Position numbers and translations under genes: made by a program. A stretch of 64,000 nucleotides of DNA, taken from the NCBI RefSeq assembly GCF_000577815.1, contig NZ_CBYM010000001.1:124001-188000 (forward strand). Direction: 5' to 3'. The notes under the pieces are model-generated. The model searched no databases. It worked only from the letters and a program-made list of their open reading frames with translations, and was not told the DNA's origin. Shown piece after piece: positions 1 to 9,119 of this stretch; within the stretch, counting starts at the first letter, position 1, and each line of letters opens with the position of its first letter. This DNA comes from Clostridium saudiense. Lineage in GTDB: Bacteria; Bacillota; Clostridia; Clostridiales; Clostridiaceae.

Positions 1-2
1 TA

Positions 3-1712
3 AAAAATAAAACTGAATATAAGTATGAAGTAATTGCTTATACAAATGGTGGTAATTCAATTAAATCAAATTTAGTTGATGTTACACCAGATTTAGTTAT
101 GGTAGAAGTAACGTTTAAATTACATGCACCTTCATATACACCACTTGATGCTGTAATAACAATGCCAGGTGGAATGAATGGATGGGATGTAAACTCATGG
201 GAAATGAGCAGGAATGGTGCTGTTACAGCTGACTGGACTTATACTATTTCAGTTTTAGAAGGTGAAGAAATTGAATATAAGTATGTTAAAGGTGGAGCTT
301 GGGATCAAGAAGCATTAATGAATTATTCAAATCCAAAGGCTGCTAATCAAAGTAAGTATGGTTGTACTACTGGAGAAGGTGGTAATGAAAAAATTACAGT
401 AGTTAATCAAGGTAATGGTAAAATGCTTGTTGAAAATGAAGTGGTAAGATGGAAGGATATGCCTGTAGTTGTGTTAGATCCATCAAATGGAAGCTATACA
501 AAGAATGAAACTATTACAGTTAAAGGTAATTCAATGTTAGATCCGAACTTAACTATAAATGGTGAAAAAGTTGAAGTTGATGAAAACGGTAATTTTGTGC
601 ATCAAGTTAAATTAAATGTTGGTAAAAACGATATTAATATTCACATTGAGCCAACAGATGAAAATAAAAATAACCCAGATATATTTAATAATAATGAAGA
701 AGCAATAGGATTTGCGACAAAAGATTTATCATTAGAAATAACAAGATTAGCTGAAGGTGAAGAAATACCAGGACCAACTATTAATGCAAATGATAGAGTT
801 TTAAAGCTTGGCGATGAATTCAATGTATTAGAAGGCATTACTGCAAGTGATGCAGAAGGAAATGATATTACAGAAAAATTAGAGGTAATTGAAAATACAG
901 TTGATACCTCTAAAGAAGGGGATTATAAAGTTATATATAAAGTAGTTGATCAAAATGGAAAAGAGGCTACTAAAGAAATTAAGGTTACAGTAGAAAAGCA
1001 AGATTCTGAAGAGGATGAAGATGATGATACATCTGTTGAAGTTAAGCCAGAAGAAAATGGAACTATAAAAGTTGATAAAATTACAGATAAAGATGGTAAT
1101 AATAAAATTAATATTAGTAAGCCAAGTGATGAAGCTATTGTTGAGATTACTGATATAGAAAGTATTAAAAATGGTACTGGTTCTATAGAAATAACTAATG
1201 GTAATCAAACATTATTAATACCATTTAGTGTATTTGATAAGGAGTTACTTGTAGATGGTTCTTCTGTAATAGTTAAATTAAAGAAGAGTAATGATGATAC
1301 TATTACAAAGGGCTTAAAGGCAGTAAATAAAGTTTATGAAATAGACTTATCTATAAAGAATAGAGATAAATCTACTAAGATCACAACTGCAAAGGACGGA
1401 AGAATTACAATGTCTATTACATTAACAGATGATGAATTAAAAGGATTAAATAAATCTAAATTATCTGCATTCTACTATAATGAAGAAAATAAGAAATATG
1501 AAATAGTAGAAACTAAAGTTGATGGTAACACTATAGTATTTACAACAGATAAAATAGGAAAATTCATAATTGCTGAAAAGTCAAGCACTGTTGATGGTAG
1601 TATATTACCTCAAACTGGAGGGACTAATAATATGTATTATATAATAATTGCTTTATTATGGACTGTAGGTGGAATAGCAATTGTATATAAGAAAAAAGAA
1701 TTAAGAAAATAA
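3..1712 (+). CDS. LPXTG-anchored starch-binding surface protein, C-terminal part (5' truncated by window edge)
   Basis: The reading frame is open from base 3, so the gene begins before the window. The visible part starts with the end of a fibronectin III-like domain. A CBM20-like starch-binding module follows (VTFKLHAP..., NGWD, IEYKYVKG; about bases 99-450). After it come a bacterial Ig-like module, a second Ig/HYR-like module (about 780-1000), an acidic linker, a beta-rich domain, and a sortase signal LPQTG at 1605-1619 followed by a hydrophobic segment and KKKELRK. In known families this arrangement belongs to cell-wall-bound amylases or amylopullulanases, so the missing N-terminal part is probably a GH13 catalytic domain; that is inference. 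A terminator follows directly. Confidence 0.82.
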   Translation, partial: KNKTEYKYEVIAYTNGGNSIKSNLVDVTPDLVMVEVTFKLHAPSYTPLDAVITMPGGMNGWDVNSWEMSRNGAVTADWTYTISVLEGEEIEYKYVKGGAWDQEALMNYSNPKAANQSKYGCTTGEGGNEKITVVNQGNGKMLVENEVVRWKDMPVVVLDPSNGSYTKNETITVKGNSMLDPNLTINGEKVEVDENGNFVHQVKLNVGKNDINIHIEPTDENKNNPDIFNNNEEAIGFATKDLSLEITRLAEGEEIPGPTINANDRVLKLGDEFNVLEGITASDAEGNDITEKLEVIENTVDTSKEGDYKVIYKVVDQNGKEATKEIKVTVEKQDSEEDEDDDTSVEVKPEENGTIKVDKITDKDGNNKINISKPSDEAIVEITDIESIKNGTGSIEITNGNQTLLIPFSVFDKELLVDGSSVIVKLKKSNDDTITKGLKAVNKVYEIDLSIKNRDKSTKITTAKDGRITMSITLTDDELKGLNKSKLSAFYYNEENKKYEIVETKVDGNTIVFTTDKIGKFIIAEKSSTVDGSILPQTGGTNNMYYIIIALLWTVGGIAIVYKKKELRK

Positions 1713-1717
1713 TCAAG

Positions 1718-1746
1718 AAAGCTCTAGGGTAACACTTAGAGCTTTT
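1718..1746 (+). terminator. Rho-independent terminator after the LPXTG protein
   Basis: A 9-bp stem, AAAGCTCTA (1718-1726) with TAGAGCTTT (1737-1745), closes a 10-nt loop and ends in T residues six bases after the stop codon. Confidence 0.8.
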
Positions 1747-1871
1747 GATATGTAAACTAGGTTATATAATTTGAAGTATACGGAATATAAAGTAAATATA
1801 CTTCTAGTAAATTAACTTTTATGGTAAAATCAAGATAAAACATAAGAAGATATGTTCATAAGGGGGACAAA

Positions 1872-4028
1872 ATGGGTTTATTTAAAATAGTGGGTAATGC
1901 ATGTATATGTATGTTAATAGTGTTTTTATTGGCTATAAGTCAAGTGATTTCACCTTGCATAACTGTAAGAGCTGAAGAGAATAGTAGAGAGTTAGAATTT
2001 AGTACTTATAATGAAAAAATAATTGATATAAAGAATAATGTACTAGAAGATAGTGATTTGATTGTGGAAAATGAAGAAATAAAGATTGAAACTGTTATAC
2101 ATAATACAAAATTGGTTGAGATTAATAGGGTTAAAATTGAATATTTTACAAAAAGTAAATTAAAGCCAATTAAGGTGGTTAACATAGATAAAATTTTAGC
2201 AGGAGAAAGTATAAATACATATATAGATTATTATTTTAATAAGGCTGGGAGATATACTATTGAAGTTAAAGTAAGTGGATATATTACTAAAAATAGTAGC
2301 AAGTTAGATAATAATACTATAAAAGAAGATAATATCAAAATAGAGAGTAATAGTAGTGTTGATATAAAAGTATCAAAAATGAAGGAATTATCTAAGGTTG
2401 TAGTTCAACAGGGGTATAATAATGGAGTTAAATCAGATGATAACCTGAAAACATTAAAAAATATTGTCAAAGAAAATGGAATGAAATTAGTTTTAAATGA
2501 AAACGTATTATCAAATCAAGTTTTAAGTGAAGCAAAATTATTAATTTTAACGCAAGAGTATATAAACATTGCATCTCAAGTTGAAATAAATTTAATAACT
2601 AAATACATAAGTGGTGGAGGAAATCTTATAATAACATCTAGTTCAGATATTTATGATGAAAATTCAAATTGTGAATATGCTAAGAAAGGAAATCATATTT
2701 TAGAAGCAATTGGGGCAAAAATACGATTAAATGATGATCAAGCTATTGATAATGATATAAATGATGGAGAAAATTATAATTTAAGTTTTAATAAATATAA
2801 TATAGAAAGCGAATTATTAGTAGGAATTGATGTAGATAAGAAATTTAAATTTTTTAATGGATCAACTTTAATTATTCCTTCATCAAGTGATAATATAGAA
2901 GTATTAATCGAAGGTCATGAAAGTACTTATGGACATTATTATGATAAGCAAAATGATAATGTTTCAGTAAATAAGGGAGAAGTAGTAGGACTAGCTATCG
3001 AAACATTAGATAATAATTCGAAGATAGTTATATCAGGTACAAATTTTTATTATGAAGATGAAATTAGTGATAGCAATTTTTCTAATTATGAAATAACTAA
3101 TATGCTTTTAAGATATTTAGCGCCAGTACCTAAAATAGAATTAAGTTCAATTTTGTCTGTTAAAATTGATAAAAATAGTGATAATATACTGGATAAATTG
3201 GGAGAGAAAGTAATTGTTGAAGGCTATGTTACTGTAGCATCTAAGGCCGAGTCAAATAGCAATTTATTTAATAATGTTATCTATGTTCAGGATGATACTA
3301 GCGGAATAGAGGTTTATGGAGTTATAGAATCTAAAGTAAAGCTAGGTCAAAAGGTTAGAGTAACTGGACGTGTAAGTTCAAAATTTGGTAATGCGCAAAT
3401 TAAATTGCAAGATGAAAATTATGATTTACAAATAATTGATGAAAGAATAAATTTAATATTGCCAATAGAATTTTCAACATTTGATAGTATGCAAGAAAAA
3501 AATGAAGGTATGTTGGTGAAAACTATAGGAAAAGTAACATCTATAGTTGAAAATATTATTTATATTAACGATGGAAGTGGAGAAGCTGTAGTTTATATAG
3601 ATAACTTTATAGAAAATAGTATCAAATGTGATTTAGAATATGAATGGAAGTCAAAAATTAAAGTCGGAGATGTAATTTCAATAGTAGGTATTGTAGTTGA
3701 GGGTACTGATGGATATCTTCTGCTAGTAAGGGATTTAGCAGAGATAGTAAATATTAGTGATGAAATACAAGAAGATATTGAGAATGAAGAAATACCTGAG
3801 TTAGGAGAAAAGCCTGAGGTAGATGTAAATCCAGAAGTAGATATAAATCGTGAAGAGAATATACATAGTGAATTAAATAAAGAAAAAGAACATAATAACA
3901 TCAGTAATGAAGAAATTGAAGAAAATACTCTAAGTCAGAATATAGATAAATATTATTTCTTTTTTACGATTGCATTGATAATAGTTAGTGGAAATATTTT
4001 TACATTGTTTAAAAGTGAAAGATATTAA
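1872..4028 (+). CDS. Secreted, membrane-anchored protein with GATase-like and OB-fold-like domains, function unknown
   Basis: The 718-residue product has an N-terminal signal peptide (hydrophobic stretch at residues 12-30) and a C-terminal transmembrane anchor (about 693-712, YYFFFTIALI) ending in KSERY. Residues about 30-170 look beta-rich. Residues about 172-270 resemble a GATase/DUF4350-like fold (LLILTQEYINI, SGGGNLIITSS). Two OB-fold-like repeats follow at about 440-540 and 540-635 (VIVEGYVTVAS, YVQDDTSGIEVYG, VRVTGRV; then GKVTSIVENIIYINDGSG). Such repeats occur in extracellular nucleases and phosphoesterases of the YhcR type, but I see no catalytic domain here. An acidic, Glu/Pro/Asn-rich stalk precedes the anchor. 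The start has a clear AGGGGG ribosome site. A role at the cell surface is all that can be supported. Confidence 0.7.
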   Translation: MGLFKIVGNACICMLIVFLLAISQVISPCITVRAEENSRELEFSTYNEKIIDIKNNVLEDSDLIVENEEIKIETVIHNTKLVEINRVKIEYFTKSKLKPIKVVNIDKILAGESINTYIDYYFNKAGRYTIEVKVSGYITKNSSKLDNNTIKEDNIKIESNSSVDIKVSKMKELSKVVVQQGYNNGVKSDDNLKTLKNIVKENGMKLVLNENVLSNQVLSEAKLLILTQEYINIASQVEINLITKYISGGGNLIITSSSDIYDENSNCEYAKKGNHILEAIGAKIRLNDDQAIDNDINDGENYNLSFNKYNIESELLVGIDVDKKFKFFNGSTLIIPSSSDNIEVLIEGHESTYGHYYDKQNDNVSVNKGEVVGLAIETLDNNSKIVISGTNFYYEDEISDSNFSNYEITNMLLRYLAPVPKIELSSILSVKIDKNSDNILDKLGEKVIVEGYVTVASKAESNSNLFNNVIYVQDDTSGIEVYGVIESKVKLGQKVRVTGRVSSKFGNAQIKLQDENYDLQIIDERINLILPIEFSTFDSMQEKNEGMLVKTIGKVTSIVENIIYINDGSGEAVVYIDNFIENSIKCDLEYEWKSKIKVGDVISIVGIVVEGTDGYLLLVRDLAEIVNISDEIQEDIENEEIPELGEKPEVDVNPEVDINREENIHSELNKEKEHNNISNEEIEENTLSQNIDKYYFFFTIALIIVSGNIFTLFKSERY

Positions 4029-4038
4029 TATAATAATT

Positions 4039-4106
4039 AAAAAAGGAGAATTTAGTTTAAAATATACTTTAATGTAAGGTGATTTTAGATTGAATTCTCC
4101 TTTTTT
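4039..4106 (+). terminator. Probable terminator with long loop
   Basis: AAAAAAGGAGAATT (4039-4052) pairs with AATTCTCCTTTTTT (4093-4106). The 40-nt loop is longer than usual. The arms would also serve the minus-strand gene that ends at 4122. Confidence 0.55.
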
Positions 4107-4121
4107 ATAAGTATAAATAAG

Positions 4122-4310
4122 CTAGAGAATATTAATTGATTTTAGCTTGTCTTTAATTTCAAATAGTTTATTTTCAAGACTATCGATTTTTGATGAAAGG
4201 ATTTCACGTTCACTAATTTTATCTGTTTTACTTAATTTTGTGTTTAATTCATCGATATCAGTAGCTATTGAAATAATTTCTAGGGCATATTCCCATGCAC
4301 TTTTTCCCAT
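4122..4310 (-). CDS. Small coiled-coil protein, function unknown
   Basis: The predicted 62-residue protein (MGKSAWEYALEI...) is rich in Leu, Lys, Glu and Ile with heptad-like spacing (IDELNTKL, IDSLENKLFEIKDKL), so it probably forms a helix or coiled coil. A TTG six bases upstream (4316) would also open the frame, but the AAAGAGG ribosome site lies only one base from that TTG and seven from the ATG at 4310, so I chose the ATG. It has no membrane segment or known motif. It stands alone, tail to tail with the preceding surface-protein gene. Confidence 0.6.
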   Translation of the reverse strand: MGKSAWEYALEIISIATDIDELNTKLSKTDKISEREILSSKIDSLENKLFEIKDKLKSINIL

Positions 4311-4316
4311 ATACAA

Positions 4317-4815
4317 ACCTCTTTATATAATTTATTTACTTGTATTTTATGAGGTAATATTTAATGTGTGCCAAATTGAGATAAAAAAATATTTAAATTA
4401 AGTGAAAACGATATAAAGAGCAATAAAAAGAAAGAAATCCAAAATAAAAAGGTTTAGATATAAGAAAATAAAGATATAAGGGGAAAAACAGTATACTAAG
4501 TTTCTTAGTTTATAAAGCTATAAAAATATAATTTTAATAAAAAATAATGTAATTATAAATGAATAAAAGATAATAGTAGATTTTTTGTATTAATGAATTA
4601 GTTAATATATAGATACATAAAGAATATAGAATTAAGAAAAAATAAAAAGTAAGGAGCTAAAAGTAATTACCAAAAAGTGCTTGTTAAAAAAAGACAATTT
4701 TTTTATAAAACCTCTTTACTATTTCTTAGTAAAGTAGTATGATTTAATCAAAGAAAATAATTATTGATTAGTAATAAATATTTAAAAATATTTATTAGCT
4801 CTAGGAGGAATTAAT
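4317..4815. other. AT-rich intergenic region without a convincing gene
   Basis: About 500 bases, extremely AT-rich. I see no open frame with a ribosome site. The structures present are two related dyads (4495-4509 and 4714-4734), the second lying on the probable nox promoter. Confidence 0.5.
4714..4743 (+). promoter_or_regulatory. Probable nox promoter with overlapping 7-bp inverted repeat
   Basis: TTTACT (4715-4720), a 17-bp spacer and TATGAT (4738-4743) form a sigma-A-like promoter. The perfect inverted repeat CTTTACT (4714-4720) / AGTAAAG (4728-4734) covers the -35 and most of the spacer, the position expected of a repressor operator. A related dyad, ACTAAG-TTT-CTTAGT, lies upstream at 4495-4509. 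Confidence 0.5.
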
Positions 4816-6147
4816 ATGAAAATAGTAGTAGTAGGATGTACTCATGCAGGAACTGCAGCAGTAGTTAATTTAAAGGAACTTCACCCAGAAAGTGAAATTA
4901 CAATATATGAAAAAAATGATAATTTATCATTTTTATCTTGTGGAATTGCATTAAATGTAGGAGGAGTTATAAAAGAAACTAAGAACCTTTTCTACAACTC
5001 ACCTGAAAACTTAGCTAAAATGGGTGTTATAACAAACATGAAGCATGAAGTTTTAAATATTGATTTTGATAATAAAACGTTAAAGGTTAAAAATCTTTTA
5101 ACTAATGAAGAGTTTGAAGATAATTACGATAAATTAGTCTTAACATTAGGCTCATGGCCAATAGTACCAAGATTTGAAGGTGGAGACTTAGATAATATTT
5201 TATTATGTAAAAATCATGACCATGCAGTTGAAATTATAGAAAAATCAAAAACCGCTAAAAATGTAGTAATAATTGGTGCTGGATATATTGGGGTTGAGTT
5301 AGTAGAAGCATTTGAGATGCAAGGTAAAAAAGTAACTTTAATTGATGCTGAAGAAAGAATAATGGCAAAATACTTAGATAAAGAGTTTACTGATATCGCA
5401 GAAAAAGAATTTACAGATAGAGGAGTTAACTTAGTATTAGGAGAAAAGGTATCTAAGTTTGAAGGAGAAAATGGAAAAGTATCTAAAGTTGTTACTGAAA
5501 AGGGAAGTTATGAAGGCGATTTAGTAGTATTATGTATTGGATTTGCACCTAATACTAAATTAGTACAAGGAAAGTTAGATACATTACCAAACGGAGCTAT
5601 TATAATTGATGAATATATGAGAACTAGTAAAGAAGATGTTTTTGCAGCTGGAGATTGTTGTGTTGTTAAATATAATCCTGCTCATGATACAAGATATATT
5701 CCACTTGCAACAAATGCTGTAAGAATGGGAACTTTAGTTGCAAGAAATATAGTTGAGCCTACATTAAAATATATGGGAACACAAGGTACTTCAGGAATAA
5801 AAATTTACGAAAAATGTATAGCATCAACAGGATTAACTGAAGAAGTTGCTAAAGCTACTACTAAAATGAATGTTGGTTCAGTTGAATTAACTGATAACTA
5901 TAGACCAGAATTTATGCCAACATACTTACCAGCTACTGTTAAATTAGTATTTGATAAGGATACAAGAAGAGTAATTGGTGGACAAATAATTTCTGATATA
6001 GATTTAACACAATTTATGAACACTTTATCAGTTGTAATTCAAAATGAAATGACTATTGAAGAATTAGCTATGACAGATTTCTTCTTCCAACCACATTTTA
6101 ATAAACCATGGAGTATTTTAAATGCAGTAGCTTTAAAAGCTTTATAA
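4816..6147 (+). CDS. nox: NADH oxidase (FAD-dependent, Nox/CoA-disulfide reductase family)
   Basis: The 443-residue product is a pyridine nucleotide-disulfide oxidoreductase. The N-terminal FAD motif is VVVGCTHAGT (residues 4-13). The single redox cysteine is Cys42 in SFLSCGIAL, the position used in water-forming NADH oxidases. The NAD(P) motif is VVIIGAGYIGVE near 150, the second FAD motif is FAAGDCC near 280, and a dimerisation domain follows. Family knowledge says it reduces O2 to water with NADH, which in an anaerobe removes oxygen. CoA-disulfide reductases share the same motifs, so the exact substrate is not settled by sequence. It is monocistronic, with an AGGAGG ribosome site and its own promoter and terminator. 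The dyad over the promoter suggests a dedicated repressor. Confidence 0.88.
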   Translation: MKIVVVGCTHAGTAAVVNLKELHPESEITIYEKNDNLSFLSCGIALNVGGVIKETKNLFYNSPENLAKMGVITNMKHEVLNIDFDNKTLKVKNLLTNEEFEDNYDKLVLTLGSWPIVPRFEGGDLDNILLCKNHDHAVEIIEKSKTAKNVVIIGAGYIGVELVEAFEMQGKKVTLIDAEERIMAKYLDKEFTDIAEKEFTDRGVNLVLGEKVSKFEGENGKVSKVVTEKGSYEGDLVVLCIGFAPNTKLVQGKLDTLPNGAIIIDEYMRTSKEDVFAAGDCCVVKYNPAHDTRYIPLATNAVRMGTLVARNIVEPTLKYMGTQGTSGIKIYEKCIASTGLTEEVAKATTKMNVGSVELTDNYRPEFMPTYLPATVKLVFDKDTRRVIGGQIISDIDLTQFMNTLSVVIQNEMTIEELAMTDFFFQPHFNKPWSILNAVALKAL

Positions 6148-6153
6148 TATATA

Positions 6154-6182
6154 AAAATAGCCTATTTACTTAGGCTATTTTT
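6154..6182 (+). terminator. Rho-independent terminator after nox
   Basis: AAAATAGCCTA (6154-6164) pairs with TAGGCTATTTT (6171-6181) across a 6-nt loop and runs into T residues. Confidence 0.85.
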
Positions 6183-6361
6183 TTATTGTATTAAAAAAGA
6201 AATATTTTTAAGGTTGTGTATAGTTTGTTATATTTAAATAGTATACGAGAGTAATAAATAATATGGAATAATTTTTTAGAGAAAAGAGTATATCTCATAT
6301 AGAGAATAAAATTATGTAAAAGATAAAGAAAATATTTACTTTGGGTAATGGGTGATTGAGG

Positions 6362-7660
6362 ATGAAAAAATGGTACAAGTTTTTTATAATTTTTATTGCT
6401 ATATGGATAGTTGTGGCAATAGTTTTAAATATTAAGCTAGACAAAATAAATAGTAGAAATAGTAGTAATGAAAAAGAAGTAACTGAAAAAGATAATAGTA
6501 ATGAGACTTTTAATAGCAAGTTTAAGGAGCAAGGAGAAATGAGAGGGGTATGGCTTTCAACAGTTAATAATTTAGATTGGCCGGAGGTAGGAAGTTATAA
6601 CAATAATAAGATGCAACAGGAATTATTAAAGGAAAAATTAGATTTTATTGAAGATAATAATATGAATACTGTATTTTTTCAAGTAAGACCTATGGGAGAT
6701 GCTTTATATGAGTCAGAGTATTCTCCATGGTCAAAATATTTAACTGGAGAATTGGGAAAGGACCCTGGATATGATCCATTAGAATTTGCAATAAAAGAAG
6801 CTCATAAAAGAGGAATTGAAATACAAGCTTGGTTTAATCCATTTAGAATAGATAGTAATTTAGAAAAATTTAATTTAGATAATTATATAAATGAATTACC
6901 AGAAGGTAGTCCTTTAAAAGAAAATAAAGACTGGATTGTAAAATATGATAAATATAGTTATTTAGATATTGGAATACCAGAGGTAAGGCAATATGTAATA
7001 GATTTAATTTTAGAAGTAGTGGATAAATACAATATAGATGGAGTTGTGCTTGATGATTATTTTTACCCTTATCCAGTTAATGGATTAGAGTTTTCAGATG
7101 ATGAAACATATAAAAAGTATGGTGAAGGATTTTTTACAAAGGAAGAATGGAGAAGAAATAATGTAGATACATTTATTAGTGAACTAAATAATGCAATAAA
7201 ATCAAAAGATTCTACCCTGAAATTTGGAGTAAGTCCATTTGGAATATGGAGAAATGGGGAGTCAGTTGGAGGTAGTGCAACAAGTGGATTAAGTAGTTAT
7301 GATGATGTTTATGTAGATTCAAGGAAGTGGATAAAAGAAGGATATATTGATTATATTATTCCACAAATATACTGGCAGTTTGATAATAAAAATGCACCTT
7401 ATTCTATTCTTGTTGATTGGTGGGCTAAGCAAGTTGAAGGAACAAATGTAGAGCTATATATAGGAAATGCTGTTTATAAAATAAATGATTCAACTTATGG
7501 AGATGCATGGTTAAATGAAAATGAGGTAATAAATCAAATTAGATATTCAAGAACAATATCTAATGTTAAAGGTAACTGTTTCTTTAGATTAGGTAGTTTA
7601 GAAGAGAATCGATTAGGATTTACAGATGAATTAAAAGAATTTTATGAAAAAAATCAATAG
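6362..7660 (+). CDS. GHL10-type (DUF187/YngK-like) putative glycoside hydrolase, membrane-anchored
   Basis: The 432-residue protein has an uncleaved-looking N-terminal anchor (about residues 5-25, FFIIFIAIWIVVAIVL), a short Asn/Ser/Glu linker, then a TIM-barrel domain beginning EMRGVWLSTVNNLDWP. Features typical of the family are QVRPMGDALY, EIQAWFNPFR, VVLDDYFYPYP with paired acidic residues, FGVSPFGIWR and IIPQIYWQF. GHL10 proteins act on cell-envelope or extracellular glycans; the substrate here is unknown. I use the ATG at 6362, since GGGTGA at 6350-6355 is correctly spaced for it; a TTG six bases earlier is badly placed. It has no obvious operon partner. Confidence 0.8.
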   Translation: MKKWYKFFIIFIAIWIVVAIVLNIKLDKINSRNSSNEKEVTEKDNSNETFNSKFKEQGEMRGVWLSTVNNLDWPEVGSYNNNKMQQELLKEKLDFIEDNNMNTVFFQVRPMGDALYESEYSPWSKYLTGELGKDPGYDPLEFAIKEAHKRGIEIQAWFNPFRIDSNLEKFNLDNYINELPEGSPLKENKDWIVKYDKYSYLDIGIPEVRQYVIDLILEVVDKYNIDGVVLDDYFYPYPVNGLEFSDDETYKKYGEGFFTKEEWRRNNVDTFISELNNAIKSKDSTLKFGVSPFGIWRNGESVGGSATSGLSSYDDVYVDSRKWIKEGYIDYIIPQIYWQFDNKNAPYSILVDWWAKQVEGTNVELYIGNAVYKINDSTYGDAWLNENEVINQIRYSRTISNVKGNCFFRLGSLEENRLGFTDELKEFYEKNQ

Positions 7661-7665
7661 AATAT

Positions 7666-7777
7666 TTGACAAAAAATAGAAATAATGATATTATTATCTC
7701 ATAATGATAGTAAATTTAATTCGTTTAACAAAGGCAATGGGGCCTTAAGGTTATCTTAAGGTACTGTTGTCTTTTTT
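7666..7777 (+). ncRNA. Candidate small RNA: strong promoter, short leader, long hairpin terminator
   Basis: TTGACA (7666-7671), a 17-bp spacer and TATTAT (7689-7694) give a near-consensus promoter, with a start expected near 7701. A 20-bp hairpin follows about 29 bases later (7730-7749 with 7755-7774, loop GTTAT), broken by one mismatch and four G-T pairs and ending in a T run (7772-7777). No gene follows on this strand for about 1.4 kb, so the expected product is a free RNA of about 75 nt. No known riboswitch core was recognised. Confidence 0.5.
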
Positions 7778-7845
7778 ACATTTAAATTTCTATTATCTTT
7801 TTGATATTACTTCAAAAAGCTAAACCCTTAAAATTTTTATATAGT

Positions 7846-7929
7846 TTGCAAAGCACTTATTTAAAAATAAATTAGTAAAATGTAACCCCTAAAATTAAAT
7901 TGCCTAAGTGATAAATAAGTGCTTTGTAA
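7846..7929. repeat. Inverted repeat, 15 bp perfect arms, in the gap 7778-8083
   Basis: CAAAGCACTTATTTA (7849-7863) and its exact complement (7912-7926) enclose 48 bases; the arms extend a few more pairs outward. A loosely repeated motif (TAAACCCTTAAAAT near 7821 and TAACCCCTAAAAT near 7882) lies across it. There is no T tract in either direction, so it is not a standard terminator. The rest of the gap shows nothing recognisable. Confidence 0.5.
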
Positions 7930-8083
7930 TATATAAGTATTGGTATATTATTTATTAATTATTTATAGTAGAGTAGTATAAAAATTAATTGGTTTAGTAT
8001 TAAAACTTAATTAATAATAACTATTTCTATTTAAATTATTAGTTTTTGATTATTTGCATAGATTAATAGAAAATTAATTATGA

Positions 8084-9070
8084 TTAAGTAGTTGCTATTA
8101 TTTTACCAAGATCTTTTAGATCATACCCACCAATTCCTTGTAGCTCATTTTTAAATTTATCAGAAGATAAAATGGAAATAATATTTTGATAAATTGGATT
8201 ATTTAAATCACTTTTTTTTATAATCAAATCATATCTTTCAGTCTGAATTGGTATAAAATCAATAGTTTCGACTTGCATAGAAGCTTTTTTATTGCCAATT
8301 CCAACATTTGCATCTCCACGACCAACTGTACTTGCAACGGCTAAATGCGAAGTTTCTTCATTATAATATCCATTTATACAGTTTGGATCAATATTAAGTA
8401 ATCTTAGCTTTTCATCAAGTAAGACTCTAACACCGCTACCTTTTTCTCTGTTAACAAATTTAATTTTATTATTAATTAAATCTTCAAAAGATTTTATATT
8501 TAATGGATTTCCTTTAGCAACATAAAAACCTTGTAATCTATAGGCTAAATTGATAAGTACGCAAGATGTTCCAGGAACAAGTCTTTTAACATAATCTACA
8601 TTATAGTTATCATTGTCACCATCCCAAAGGTGACATGAAGCTATAGAAACTTTATTGTTATATAAATCATACAAGCCGTTATAACTCCCTTTGTAGGAGC
8701 GTAAAACAGTAAAATCAGGATATAGCTCTTCTATGTATCTTGCTAAAATATCTAATAAGATATCTTGACCAGAAATTATAATTTCGTTAGTAGATTGATT
8801 GCTTAATGTAATAGAATTATGAGTTTTCTGCTTGGGTATATTAGCTTTTGATTCAAATGTATTATTTTGAGATTCAGTATATTTTAGCTGCTTAGAGCCA
8901 ATTTTTTGATTGCGTATATATTCTTCTACATCATGCATATCAATTCTAATTTTTTTCCCTATTTTATAGCTTGGCAATTCACCGCGTTTTATAAGTTCAT
9001 AAACAGTATTTTTCGTTATTTTTAGTAATTCTGACACTTCTAGTGGAGTCAAAGAAGATTTTAAGTCCAT
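8084..9070 (-). CDS. Molybdate-responsive regulator: excisionase-type HTH plus periplasmic-binding-like domain
   Basis: The 328-residue protein starts with an excisionase/MerR-like winged HTH (residues about 5-55, LTPLEVSELLKITKNTVYEL, GELPSYKIGKKIRID). After a polar linker, residues about 95-328 form a substrate-binding-like domain of the COG1910 type (GQDILLDILARYIEEL, LVPGTSCVLINLAYR, FVNREKGSGVRVLLDE, VASTVGRGDANVGIG). Members of this family bind molybdate or tungstate and control modABC, replacing ModE. It has no signal peptide, so it acts in the cytoplasm. It is divergent from modABC and shares a 155-bp control region with it. The start has a GGAGGG ribosome site. Ligand identity rests mainly on the neighbours. 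Confidence 0.82.
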   Translation of the reverse strand: MDLKSSLTPLEVSELLKITKNTVYELIKRGELPSYKIGKKIRIDMHDVEEYIRNQKIGSKQLKYTESQNNTFESKANIPKQKTHNSITLSNQSTNEIIISGQDILLDILARYIEELYPDFTVLRSYKGSYNGLYDLYNNKVSIASCHLWDGDNDNYNVDYVKRLVPGTSCVLINLAYRLQGFYVAKGNPLNIKSFEDLINNKIKFVNREKGSGVRVLLDEKLRLLNIDPNCINGYYNEETSHLAVASTVGRGDANVGIGNKKASMQVETIDFIPIQTERYDLIIKKSDLNNPIYQNIISILSSDKFKNELQGIGGYDLKDLGKIIATT

Positions 9071-9119
9071 GTTATCCCTCCTATATATTATGATAATTTT
9101 AGCATTATTAATAAATAAA

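Noticed and set aside
4681..4699. TTGT...ACAA near the nox promoter as a Rex operator.
   Set aside because: Only the outer four bases on each side match; the inner positions do not fit the Rex consensus.
7730..7777. Considered as a fluoride or preQ1 riboswitch.
   Set aside because: It is a simple long hairpin with T tract; conserved pseudoknot motifs of those classes are not present and no plus-strand gene follows.
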